A stretch of DNA of 64,000 bases from JAYOEY01 sp038116945 (GTDB lineage Bacteria; Pseudomonadota; Alphaproteobacteria; MPNO01; UBA2964), in the NCBI GenBank assembly GCA_038116945.1, contig JAYOEY010000019.1:1-64000 (forward strand). Direction: 5' to 3'. This document shows positions 50,397 through 58,856 of the stretch, piece after piece. Made by a program: the position numbers and the translations under genes. The stretch's first letter is position 1, and each line of letters starts with the position of its first letter. The notes under the pieces were generated by a model. The model made no database searches. It was not told where the DNA came from and saw nothing but the letters and a program-made list of their open reading frames with translations.

Positions 50397-52463
50397 TCAG
50401 CCCTCCTGTTCCACCCCGACCGAGACGATCAGGTGTCCGTGTTCGTCGACCCGCGCGACGTCGCCGGGTAAAAGCAGCGTCGTCGAGTTGGGCTCCTCCA
50501 CCACCGCCGGGCCGGCGATTTCCGTTCCCGCCGGCAGGCCCGGCCGCCAGACGATGCGGGCGGATAGCGGTCTGTCGGCATCTTCGAACCAGACATCGCG
50601 TACGGTGTCGGGCTGTGCGTCGGCGGGTTCGAACGGGCGGGACAGCCAGTCCATCGCGGCGTTGCCATCGCCCGTCACGGTAATCGTAAGACGGATCTTG
50701 GCGACCTGAATGCGCTCTTCCGGTGCCGCATGGCCGTAGCGGTAGCGGTGCAGCTCGTCGAACGCGGCCTTGAGCGCCGGCGAGCCGCCTTTGGCCAGGT
50801 CGGCGGCGTCGCCGAACGGCACGGGGATCGCGTGCTCCTGGCCGACATAGCGAAGATCGGCCGCGTAGGCGAAGGACGCGTTTGCCGGATCAAGCCCCTC
50901 GTCCGCGAGCAGCCGGTCGCCACGCTCCCGCAATTCCGCCATGACAGCGGCGGCCGCATCTTCCTCGACCAGCGACAGCTCGGCGACGAAGGTCTGGATC
51001 AGATCCTGACGCCACGGCGCCATCAGCATGCCGAGCGCCGAGAAGTTGCCGGGAAACAGGGGAATCACGACCGTCGGAATGGAAATGTCCCGGGCGATGG
51101 AAAGCGCGTGCAGCGGTCCTGCCCCGCCGAACGCGATCATCGCGCAGTCGCGCGGATCGCTGCCGCGCGCCACGGAGACCGCGCGCACCGCCAGCGACAT
51201 CGCCGTATCGGCGATCTTGGCGATGCCGAGCGCGGCGTCGATCACCCCGAGCCCCAGCGGTTCGGCGACGACGTTCCGGATGGCCTGCTCGCTCAGGCTC
51301 CTGTCGAGCTGCATCCGGCCCGACAGGAACCGGCCCGCATTGAGCCGTCCGAGAACCAGATCGGCGTCGGTGATGACCGGCCGGTCGCCGCCCTTGCCGT
51401 AGCAGGCCGGGCCCGGATCGGCGCCGGCGCTCTGCGGCCCGACATGCAACCCGCCATGCGCGTCGCACCAGGCCATGCTGCCGCCGCCCGAGCCGATCTC
51501 GATGATGTCGACCACGGGTATCTGCATCGGCTGGCCGCTGGCATAGCCGCCGATATAGTAGTCCTCGTGCACGGCTGGCTCGCCGTTCCGGAACATGCTG
51601 GCCTTTGCGGTGGTGCCGCCCATGTCGAACCCGATGCACTGGTCGTAGCCGAGCTGCCGCGCCAGGTGCCCGGCGCCGATCATGCCGGCGACCGGCCCCG
51701 ATTCCATCATCGTCACCGGCTGTCGGCGCGCCTGCGTAATCGACATGGTGCCGCCGTTCGACCGCATGATCTGCTTGCCGCCGATGAACTGCCCCTCGGT
51801 CAGCCAGGTATCGAGCCGGTCGAGATAGCTGGCGACGCGCGGGCCGACATAGGCGTTGAGCGCGGTGGTCGAGGTCCGTTCGTATTCGCGGTATTCGCGG
51901 ACGATATCGGACGACAGCGTGACGAACGCGCCGGGGCAGGCCGCGCGCAGGATTTCGCCGGCACGCTCTTCGTGCGCGGGGTTGGCGTAGGCATGCAGGA
52001 AACAGACCGCGATCGCCTCGACATTCAGCTCCGCCAGCCTGCGGCCCAGCGCTTCGGTGGCCGCCTCGTCAAGCGGAATCAGAATGTCGCCGCGTGCGTT
52101 CACGCGCTCCGTTACCTCGAACGACAGGTCGCGGCTGATCAGCGGTTGCGGCCGCGCAAAATCCAGGCTGAAGGCCTCCGGCCGGTTGCTGCGGCCGATC
52201 GCATAGACGTCGCGAAACCCTTCGGTGGCGACCAGCGCGGTGACCGCGCCCTTGCGCTCGAGCACCGTGTTGATGGCGATCGTCGTGCCGTGCTGGAACT
52301 GGTCGATATCGGAAAGCAAAACGTCGACCCCGTCTATACAGTTGGCGACGCCGCGGGTCGGGTCGTCGATGACGGTGGAGGATTTCTCGATATAGATGTC
52401 GCCGTCGCGGATTCCGACCAGGTCGGTAAAAGTGCCGCCGATGTCTACGCCAACTGAATGCAT
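50397..52463 (-). CDS. hyuA: Hydantoinase A / oxoprolinase-type ATPase subunit HyuA
   Basis: A 688-residue subunit binding ATP through an actin-like fold. The N-terminal phosphate loop is GVDIGGTFTDLVGI, and the second conserved block is IGFDMGGTTAKASMFRNGEP. DIIEIGSGGGSMAWCD and GPACYGKGGDRPVITDADLV are typical of HyuA. It phosphorylates or activates the substrate carbonyl before ring opening with HyuB. The ATG lies 63 bp downstream of the MFS gene, so it probably shares a transcript with the efflux pair. Length is normal. Confidence 0.94.
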   Translation of the reverse strand: MHSVGVDIGGTFTDLVGIRDGDIYIEKSSTVIDDPTRGVANCIDGVDVLLSDIDQFQHGTTIAINTVLERKGAVTALVATEGFRDVYAIGRSNRPEAFSLDFARPQPLISRDLSFEVTERVNARGDILIPLDEAATEALGRRLAELNVEAIAVCFLHAYANPAHEERAGEILRAACPGAFVTLSSDIVREYREYERTSTTALNAYVGPRVASYLDRLDTWLTEGQFIGGKQIMRSNGGTMSITQARRQPVTMMESGPVAGMIGAGHLARQLGYDQCIGFDMGGTTAKASMFRNGEPAVHEDYYIGGYASGQPMQIPVVDIIEIGSGGGSMAWCDAHGGLHVGPQSAGADPGPACYGKGGDRPVITDADLVLGRLNAGRFLSGRMQLDRSLSEQAIRNVVAEPLGLGVIDAALGIAKIADTAMSLAVRAVSVARGSDPRDCAMIAFGGAGPLHALSIARDISIPTVVIPLFPGNFSALGMLMAPWRQDLIQTFVAELSLVEEDAAAAVMAELRERGDRLLADEGLDPANASFAYAADLRYVGQEHAIPVPFGDAADLAKGGSPALKAAFDELHRYRYGHAAPEERIQVAKIRLTITVTGDGNAAMDWLSRPFEPADAQPDTVRDVWFEDADRPLSARIVWRPGLPAGTEIAGPAVVEEPNSTTLLLPGDVARVDEHGHLIVSVGVEQEG

Positions 52464-52526
52464 GGTTCCTGTTGTCTCCTTCCGGCACGTTATAGAACGC
52501 CGGGTGCAGCCTGTCTTCCGCGCCGC

Positions 52527-54077
52527 TCAGTTCTCCCGCGTCTTGTTCAGGAACCAGGCCGGAACCATGGCGCAGAGGAAATAGATGCCCACGAGAAGAA
52601 ACCCGTCGCGGAAGGCGACCATGGTCGCCTGATCGTGCAGAACCTGCCCCAGCTCGTGCAGCGCGCCGGGCCGCAGGAGCGCATCCGGCAGACCGATGCG
52701 GGCCAGCGCTTCCTGCATCTCGCGCATGAAATCGGCCGTCGCCGCATTGCCCGAGGTCTGCGTCGAGATAAAGGACTGGGCGTACAGCATGGTCTTCGAT
52801 TCGACGGTGGTGGCGAGCACCGTAATACCGAACGCCGCGCCGAGCTGTCGGAAATAGCTCATCACGCCGGCGCCGGGCCCGACGAGGTCCTGCGGCAGGG
52901 CGCGCAGTCCGCCGGCGGTCAGCGCGGGAAACACGAACCCGAGCGCGACGCGCCCGATGATCAGCCACCAGACGAAGGTCCAGAACGGCGTGTTGGCGTC
53001 GGCGCTCGCCATCAGAAAGCAGGAGACGGCGGTGAAAAACATGCCGATCATGATCGGCCAGCGGGGCGCGACCCAGTCGCTGACGCGACCGGCGAACGGA
53101 AAGATCGCCGCCAGCAGCAGGCTCGCCGGCATCAGCAGCAGGCCCGACTTGGTCGGCGTGTAGCCCTGCACGATCTGCACGAACAGCGGCACGATGTACC
53201 AGACGCCCCAGTTGCCGGCGCCCCACACGAACGTGACGACGCAGCAGGCGACATACCGCACATAGCGGAACAGGCGCAGGTTGAGCATGGGATGCGTGGT
53301 GTAGCATTCCCAGGCGACAAAGGCGACGAGAGCGACGATCGCGATTCCGAAATAGCTCAGGATCCTGTCCGACCACCAGCCCTCGCGCGGGCCGTCCGCC
53401 ATGCCGGTCAGCAGGAAGCCGAGGAAGATCACCATGAGCACCAGCCCGGTCCAGTCGAACGCCGCCGCCTTGCCGACGCCCTCGCGCGTCGGCATGAAGA
53501 ACAGCGCCATCACGGTCGCCGCGCCGCAGAACGGAAAAACCATATGAAACACGGCGCGCCAGCTGTAGGTATCGACCAGGATGCCGCCGACCGTAGGGCC
53601 CAGCGCCGGCGCCATGACGATGCCGAGCCCGAAAATGCCCATCGCGCGGCCGCGTTCCTCGGGCGGAAAGATCTCGTAGATGACCTGAAGCGCCAGCGGC
53701 TGGATCAGGCCGGCGCCGATTCCCTGCAACAGACGCGCGAACACCAGCATGTCGAAGGTCGGCGCGGTCGCGCCGAGCAGCGATCCGGCAACGAACACCG
53801 CCATCGCGATCATGTAGGTGGCGCGTCGCCCGAAGGTTGCGATCGTCCAGGCGTTGAGCAGCATGCTGATCGTCATGGTCACCATGAAGCCGGTCGACAG
53901 CCACTGGGCCTTGTCCTGTCCGATGCCGAACGTGCCCATGATCTGGGGAATCGCGACGTTGATGATGGTCGACGAAAAGATCAGCGCGATGTTGCCGGTC
54001 ATCGCCGTCAGAATGACGAACCAGCGATAGTGCGGTCCGTAGCGGGCGCTTAACGCCTCAACGGCGGTCGATGCCAA
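52527..54077 (-). CDS. DHA2-family MFS multidrug efflux permease (EmrB-like)
   Basis: A 516-residue inner-membrane protein with about 14 hydrophobic segments. Family features are the loop GRRATYMIAMAVFVAGSLLG, RLLQGIGAGLIQPLALQVIY (motif C region GIVMAPALGPTVGG follows) and a C-terminal AMVPAWFLNKTREN. It would export drugs or metabolites by proton antiport together with the HlyD-type adaptor encoded just upstream, whose 3' end overlaps its start by 20 bp. An outer-membrane TolC partner is not in the window. Association with the hydantoinase genes suggests export of a related compound or self-protection. Confidence 0.92.
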   Translation of the reverse strand: MASTAVEALSARYGPHYRWFVILTAMTGNIALIFSSTIINVAIPQIMGTFGIGQDKAQWLSTGFMVTMTISMLLNAWTIATFGRRATYMIAMAVFVAGSLLGATAPTFDMLVFARLLQGIGAGLIQPLALQVIYEIFPPEERGRAMGIFGLGIVMAPALGPTVGGILVDTYSWRAVFHMVFPFCGAATVMALFFMPTREGVGKAAAFDWTGLVLMVIFLGFLLTGMADGPREGWWSDRILSYFGIAIVALVAFVAWECYTTHPMLNLRLFRYVRYVACCVVTFVWGAGNWGVWYIVPLFVQIVQGYTPTKSGLLLMPASLLLAAIFPFAGRVSDWVAPRWPIMIGMFFTAVSCFLMASADANTPFWTFVWWLIIGRVALGFVFPALTAGGLRALPQDLVGPGAGVMSYFRQLGAAFGITVLATTVESKTMLYAQSFISTQTSGNAATADFMREMQEALARIGLPDALLRPGALHELGQVLHDQATMVAFRDGFLLVGIYFLCAMVPAWFLNKTREN

Positions 54078-55236
54078 TATTGACCTCCACCATCATGCCC
54101 GGTCGCAGCAGGTCGCTGGCCTCGTCGAGCGCCACCCGGATGGTGAGGCGCTGCACGATCTTGGTGAAATTGCCGCTGGGGTTGGGGGTGGGCAGCAGGG
54201 CAAATTCGCTGGTCGCCGCGTTGCCGATCCGCGTGATGGTGCCGGTAAATTCCCGGTCGGGATAGGCATCGACCGAAACCCGGGCGGGCGCGCCGAGTTT
54301 CAGATGCCGGACATCGGTTTCCTTGACGTTGGCGTCGACCCAGATTTTTCGGGGATCGTGCACCATCAGCAGGCGCTGCCCGACGGATATGAATTCCGAC
54401 GGGTTGACGAAGGTCCGGTCGACCACCCCGTCGATCGGGCTTTTGATGGTCCGGTCGGCCAGGTCCAGCGCCAGACGGTCCCGCTGCGTGCGGAGCTCGT
54501 CCTGATGATGCGCCAGCGCCGCGATCTCGCGGTCCAGCACCTGCAGCTGCTGCCGGTCGGCGGCGGCCCCCATCAGCCCGGCCTTCGCCGTGGAGACATC
54601 GGCGCGGGCCTGCTGATGCGCCTGTTCGGCGACCCGGAACACCGAGCGCCTTTCATCGAGCCGCTGGCGCGACACCACCTTGCGTTCGTGCAGGGAACGG
54701 GCGCGCTGGTATTCGGTGCGCGCGAGATCGAGGTCGAGCTTTCGCCCGGCAAGCGCTGCCTCCGCCGCTTCGATCCGCGACTTGTGCATCCGATACTGGC
54801 TGCCGGTCCTCAGATCGACCAGCTTGCGCTGCTCGGTCAGGCGGCTGCGGTCGGCATCGATCGAGCGCATGCGGGCGTCGAGCTCCGCCAGGCGCAGCCT
54901 GGCTTCGCGCTCGTCGATGCGAACCAGCACATCGCCCGTCTTCACCTCCTGCCCGGTCACGACGTCGAGGCCCGTTACCAGCCCGGCGACCCGGCTGCTG
55001 ATCGAAATCACATCCGCCCCGATGCGGGCGTCGTCGATATAGACATGGGAGTACCGGTCGTAGACCCAGTCGCCGAGAACGGCCAGCCCCGCGAGCACGA
55101 CGATCCCCGCGGCCGATACGCGCAAGGTCCGCCCGAGGCGTCCCCGCGATTTGGGCGGCGACGAATAGCTAACCGCTTCCGGCTCTTTTGGCGCTTTGGC
55201 GTCCAAAACGTTCTCCCGTCGGCGAACACCCGCCAT
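54058..55236 (-). CDS. HlyD/EmrA-type efflux periplasmic adaptor
   Basis: A 392-residue membrane-fusion protein. It has a cytoplasmic N-tail, one transmembrane helix (about 40-58), a split lipoyl domain (VYIDDARIGADVISISSRVA and IKSPIDGVVDRTFVNPSEF), a long alpha-helical hairpin (about 105-260) and a beta-barrel domain. It links the DHA2 permease to an outer-membrane channel. Its stop lies 20 bp inside the permease gene, so the two are translationally coupled. It is the first gene of the minus-strand unit that continues into hyuA-hyuB. It is divergent from a TctC receptor gene over 156 bp. Confidence 0.92.
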   Translation of the reverse strand: MAGVRRRENVLDAKAPKEPEAVSYSSPPKSRGRLGRTLRVSAAGIVVLAGLAVLGDWVYDRYSHVYIDDARIGADVISISSRVAGLVTGLDVVTGQEVKTGDVLVRIDEREARLRLAELDARMRSIDADRSRLTEQRKLVDLRTGSQYRMHKSRIEAAEAALAGRKLDLDLARTEYQRARSLHERKVVSRQRLDERRSVFRVAEQAHQQARADVSTAKAGLMGAAADRQQLQVLDREIAALAHHQDELRTQRDRLALDLADRTIKSPIDGVVDRTFVNPSEFISVGQRLLMVHDPRKIWVDANVKETDVRHLKLGAPARVSVDAYPDREFTGTITRIGNAATSEFALLPTPNPSGNFTKIVQRLTIRVALDEASDLLRPGMMVEVNIGIDRR

Positions 55237-55392
55237 GGGCGACGCACCGGCTTTTATTTTCGCGCTTATGACGGCCGGCGTCGAGGGGAAGCGTCCGCGA
55301 ACATTCTTGCAGCTTGCGGCGTTTTAAAAGAGACTTGCCCCGACGGTCCGTACAGCCGGGCCGCAAACGGATATAACAGGAGGAAGATTTCC

Positions 55393-56442
55393 ATGACGAA
55401 GCGAATACGCCGGAGCGCCATCGGCCTGGCGGCGGGCTTTTTTGCGCTGGCGCCCGCCGGTTTCAGCGCGCAGGCCCAGTCGGTCGCCGATTTCTACGCG
55501 GGCAACACGATCCGGATTTCGGTCGGCGGCAGCGCCGCCGGCGGCTTTACGCTGAATGCGCGCGTGCTGGCCGAAACGATGAAGAATCATATCCCGGGCA
55601 ACCCGACCATTCTGGTCGAGCCGAAGCCGGGTGCAGGCGGTGCGAAATCGATGGATTACGTGCTGAATGCGGCCGCCAAGGACGGCGCCCATATCGGCGC
55701 CGTGCTGCCGCCGGCGGTGACCGCGCCGCTGCTGCGCAAGCTGCGCTATGACGGATCGAAGGCCGTCTGGCTGGGATCGGTCACCCCGATGTCGGAAGTG
55801 CTTTCCGTCTGGCACACCTCGCCGGCCAAGAGCATCGACGAGGCCAAGAAGGTCAAGGTGGTGATGGGCACCTCGAGCAAGCTGTCCTCGTCCTATCTTC
55901 TGCCTGCCTTCCTCAACGCCATCGCCGGAACACAATTCACCATGGTGCAGGGCTATCGCGGCGGCGGACCGATGAACAAGGCGATGACCACCGGCGAAAT
56001 CAACGGACGCGGCAGCTTCTACAACAGCTACAAGATCACCAAGCCGCACTGGCTGCGGGACAAGCAGCTGATCCACCTGCTTCAGGTCGGCCCGCCCATC
56101 GCGGACATTCCCAACGTGCCGAACCTGCGCGATCTCGCCCGCAACGACGACGAGCGCCAGATCGTCAAGTTCCTCGAAGTCGGCGCCCGCATCGGCCACG
56201 GCTTCTACGTCGCCAGCGGCGTCCCGAACGATCGCGTCAAGGCGCTGCAGGATGCCTTCGCGGCAACGATGAAGGATGCGACCTTCCTCGCTTCCGCGAA
56301 GAAGCGGAGCATGATCGTCGACCCGATCCCCGCCGCCGACATGCAGGCCGCGGTGGCGGCCGCCTATTCGACGCCCAAAGCGGTGCTCGACAAGTTCAAG
56401 AAGATGGTCAAGCTGGACAGCAAGGTCGAAAAGAAGAAATAG
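55393..56442 (+). CDS. Tripartite tricarboxylate transporter-type (TctC/Bug) periplasmic receptor
   Basis: A 349-residue solute receptor with a signal peptide (residues 1-29, ending SAQAQ). The N-lobe starts TIRISVGGSAAGGFTLNARV, followed by HIPGNPTILVEPKPGAGGAK. The start ATG follows CAGGAGGAAG. There are no TctA/TctB genes nearby, so it is an orphan like the receptor at 18371-19405. The two share the SVADFY or SAGDFY mature start, the NHIPGNP or KHIPNNP block and MVQGYRGGGP or IITGYRGGSP, and are diverged paralogues. Its divergent placement to the efflux-hydantoinase unit suggests uptake of a related carboxylate, an inference only. Confidence 0.9.
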   Translation: MTKRIRRSAIGLAAGFFALAPAGFSAQAQSVADFYAGNTIRISVGGSAAGGFTLNARVLAETMKNHIPGNPTILVEPKPGAGGAKSMDYVLNAAAKDGAHIGAVLPPAVTAPLLRKLRYDGSKAVWLGSVTPMSEVLSVWHTSPAKSIDEAKKVKVVMGTSSKLSSSYLLPAFLNAIAGTQFTMVQGYRGGGPMNKAMTTGEINGRGSFYNSYKITKPHWLRDKQLIHLLQVGPPIADIPNVPNLRDLARNDDERQIVKFLEVGARIGHGFYVASGVPNDRVKALQDAFAATMKDATFLASAKKRSMIVDPIPAADMQAAVAAAYSTPKAVLDKFKKMVKLDSKVEKKK

Positions 56443-56468
56443 TCGCCGATCCAGCCACCGGCATTTCA

Positions 56469-56507
56469 GGGGCCGTCCGGACTGGTGTCCGGGCGGCCCT
56501 TTTCTTT
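56469..56507 (+). terminator. Intrinsic terminator after the second TctC gene
   Basis: A 14-bp stem with two G-U pairs (56469-56482 with 56487-56500, loop TGGT) followed by TTTTCTTT. Its tail touches the stop codon of the convergent alcohol dehydrogenase gene. Confidence 0.92.
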
Positions 56508-57636
56508 AGCCCAGCGTTTCGGCGAAAATTTCCCGATACTCGGCCTGCGTCGGGCGAACCGGCGCGGTCGCGTTGAAATGAACCCTGTCGGCGTATTCCG
56601 CCAGCGCTTCGACATCGTCGCCGGGATACCCCATCGCACGCACGGAGTTTGAAAGTCCCAGCCGGGCGTTCATCCCGGCGATGCCGTCGGCGAGATCGGC
56701 GCCGGCGGGGAACCGCATCGTTTCGCGCAGTATTTCCAGCTTGTCCTTGAGCGCCACATCCCCGCGCCGCTGGTAAAAACGCACCACCGGCGGCATGCCT
56801 GCGGCGATCAGCGCGCCATGGTGCAGCGGGCTGTCGGCAAACACATGGCCCATTACGTGAACCGGGCCGAGCCCCATATAGATCGCCATGCCGCCTTCGA
56901 GCGCCGCCATCAGCATGTGCCAGCGCGCCTCCCGGTCGCTGCCGTCGGCGACCGCGCGATCGATATGGGCAACCGCCCGGGCGATCCCGTCGAGCGCGAT
57001 CGCCTGTCCCGGCGGGTTCCCGTTGTTCGATAGGAAGCCTTCAAGACAATGGCCGATCGCATCCATCCCCGTGCCGGCGGTAAGCATCGGCGGCAGGCTC
57101 AGCGTCAGGTCGGGATCGCAGATCGCCAGATCGGGCCGGACATGCGGGCTGCGGATGCCCAGCTGATGCTCGCCGGGCGCGGGGTGAATGCCGCCGCCGA
57201 AGGTGATCTCCGCCCCCGTGCCGGCGGTGGTCGGGATGGTGATATAGGGCGCGACGTTCGCGGTGATCTTCGACGGGTCCTTCAGATACTCGACGATCGG
57301 TTCGGGATGGGTCGCCGCAACCCGCAGCGCCTTGCCCGAATCGAGAACCGATCCGCCGCCCAGCGCGACGATGCCGTCGCAGCCGTTTTCGCGATAGACC
57401 GCGAGCGCGCCCTCGATGCCGCCGATTGTCGGGTTGGGCGGAATGCCGTCATAGACGAAGAAATCGTTTCGGCCGGTCAGCGCGTTGCGCACCGAATCCA
57501 CAACGCCGTGCTCCTCGAGGCCGCTGTCGGTAATGATCAGCGGCCGCGTCACGCCGCGCGCGGCAAGCGCGTCAGCGAGGTGGCGGACCGCTCCGAAATC
57601 GAACTGTACGTCGGGGTAACCGGGAAGCAGGGTCAT
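56506..57636 (-). CDS. Iron-containing (type III) alcohol dehydrogenase / maleylacetate reductase-like
   Basis: A 376-residue enzyme with GGGSVLDSGKAL (about 93-104, NAD binding) and TIPTTAGTGAEITFG. Metal ligands are Asp192 and His196 in GMDAIGHCLEGFLS, plus His264 and His273 in VMGHVFADSPLHHG, all intact. Members oxidise alcohols or, in the maleylacetate reductase branch, reduce ring-cleavage products. The ATG at 57636 begins the conserved part; an upstream in-frame extension to 58194 is not real. It lies 47 bp after the flavin monooxygenase in the same direction, which makes an aromatic-degradation role plausible. Confidence 0.9.
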   Translation of the reverse strand: MTLLPGYPDVQFDFGAVRHLADALAARGVTRPLIITDSGLEEHGVVDSVRNALTGRNDFFVYDGIPPNPTIGGIEGALAVYRENGCDGIVALGGGSVLDSGKALRVAATHPEPIVEYLKDPSKITANVAPYITIPTTAGTGAEITFGGGIHPAPGEHQLGIRSPHVRPDLAICDPDLTLSLPPMLTAGTGMDAIGHCLEGFLSNNGNPPGQAIALDGIARAVAHIDRAVADGSDREARWHMLMAALEGGMAIYMGLGPVHVMGHVFADSPLHHGALIAAGMPPVVRFYQRRGDVALKDKLEILRETMRFPAGADLADGIAGMNARLGLSNSVRAMGYPGDDVEALAEYADRVHFNATAPVRPTQAEYREIFAETLG

Positions 57637-57683
57637 GGCGAAGGCTCCAGAGCGGGATGGGTCGCCGTCATGATAGCGCGATC

Positions 57684-58808
57684 TCAGCCGCCGCGCGCGG
57701 TGCGATAGCCGGCGACGAACCCGGGCGACAGTTTCGCCAGCCGGTCGAGATCGACCCGGCCGCTGCGCTGGATATAGCTCCACGCCATGTCCCATGGATC
57801 GAGCTTCATGTGCGCAGCGAAATTCTCGTACCACCGCGCGCTGGAATCGGCGGCGGCGACCAGCGCTTCCACGATGGGGCGGCGCGTCGCCTCGAAGGCG
57901 GGCAATGCGGCCGCGATCCGGTCGCCCGAAGCCGCCAGGGAAGCATCGAGCGCGAGCGCATCCTCCATGGCGAGCCTCGTCCCGGACCCGATCGAGAAAT
58001 GCGCCGTGCGCTGCGCGTCGCCGATCAGGACGGTATTTCCGGCGAACCAGCGGTTGCTGGAGACCTTTCGAAAGTTTCGCCACACCGATCCGTTCGAGAT
58101 CAGCCTGTGGCCGTCCAGCGTATCGGCGAAGACCGCCTCGCAACAGGCCCGGGTCTCCGCATCGTCCATCCGGTCGAAGCCGGCGCTGCGCCATGTCGCC
58201 GCATCGGTCTCGACGATAAACGTGCTCCTGCCGGGCGCGTATCGATAATGGTGCGCATTGAACGCGCCGTCTTCGTTACGCCGGAAGGTTTGCGTCAGGG
58301 TATCGAACGGACGGTCGACCCCGTACCAGACGAACCGGTTGGAAAGATCGGTCGCCTCCGTACCGAACGCGGCCGCGTCGCGGACGACGGAGTTGGCGCC
58401 GTCGGCGGCGACCACAAGGTCGCAATCGTCCAGGACCGAAACATCCTCGATGCGCCGCTCGAAGACGAACTCGACGCCGGCGGCCCGCGCGCGTTCCTGA
58501 AGAATCTGCAGCAGTTCGAGCCTGCCGATCGCCGAGAAGCCGATACCGTCGAGCCGGATGACGGCGCCTTCGATATCGAGGCGCATGTCGGTCCAGCTTT
58601 CCATATGCGGGGCGATCGCATCGCAGCTGTCCGGATCGTCGTCGCGCAGGAACTCCAGCGCGCGGTCGGAAAACACCACCCCGAATCCGAACGTGGCGTT
58701 CCCGGGATTCTGTTCGAACACGCGGATGTCCGCGTCGGGACGACGCCGTTTGAGAAGAGTGGAAAAATAGAGGCCCGCCGGCCCCGCGCCGACGATGGCG
58801 ATACGCAT
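57684..58808 (-). CDS. FAD-dependent aromatic monooxygenase (salicylyl-/aminobenzoyl-CoA monooxygenase-like)
   Basis: A 374-residue class A flavoprotein monooxygenase. The FAD motif RIAIVGAGPAGLYFSTLLKR is at the N-terminus. The GVVFSD block recalls enzymes acting on CoA-bound aromatics, such as the N-terminal half of 2-aminobenzoyl-CoA monooxygenase. DLVVAADGANSVVRD and LIGDAQRTAHFSIGSGTRLA supply the second and third FAD contacts. It hydroxylates an aromatic ring using NAD(P)H and O2. The ATG at 58808 is chosen over a TTG two codons upstream. It follows the secretion adaptor gene by 48 bp but is probably functionally separate; it precedes the alcohol dehydrogenase. Confidence 0.87.
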   Translation of the reverse strand: MRIAIVGAGPAGLYFSTLLKRRRPDADIRVFEQNPGNATFGFGVVFSDRALEFLRDDDPDSCDAIAPHMESWTDMRLDIEGAVIRLDGIGFSAIGRLELLQILQERARAAGVEFVFERRIEDVSVLDDCDLVVAADGANSVVRDAAAFGTEATDLSNRFVWYGVDRPFDTLTQTFRRNEDGAFNAHHYRYAPGRSTFIVETDAATWRSAGFDRMDDAETRACCEAVFADTLDGHRLISNGSVWRNFRKVSSNRWFAGNTVLIGDAQRTAHFSIGSGTRLAMEDALALDASLAASGDRIAAALPAFEATRRPIVEALVAAADSSARWYENFAAHMKLDPWDMAWSYIQRSGRVDLDRLAKLSPGFVAGYRTARGG

Positions 58809-58856
58809 TTGCAAGCCGGTCCCGGACCGAACGGGTTTACCAGAATCCGGCCGAAA

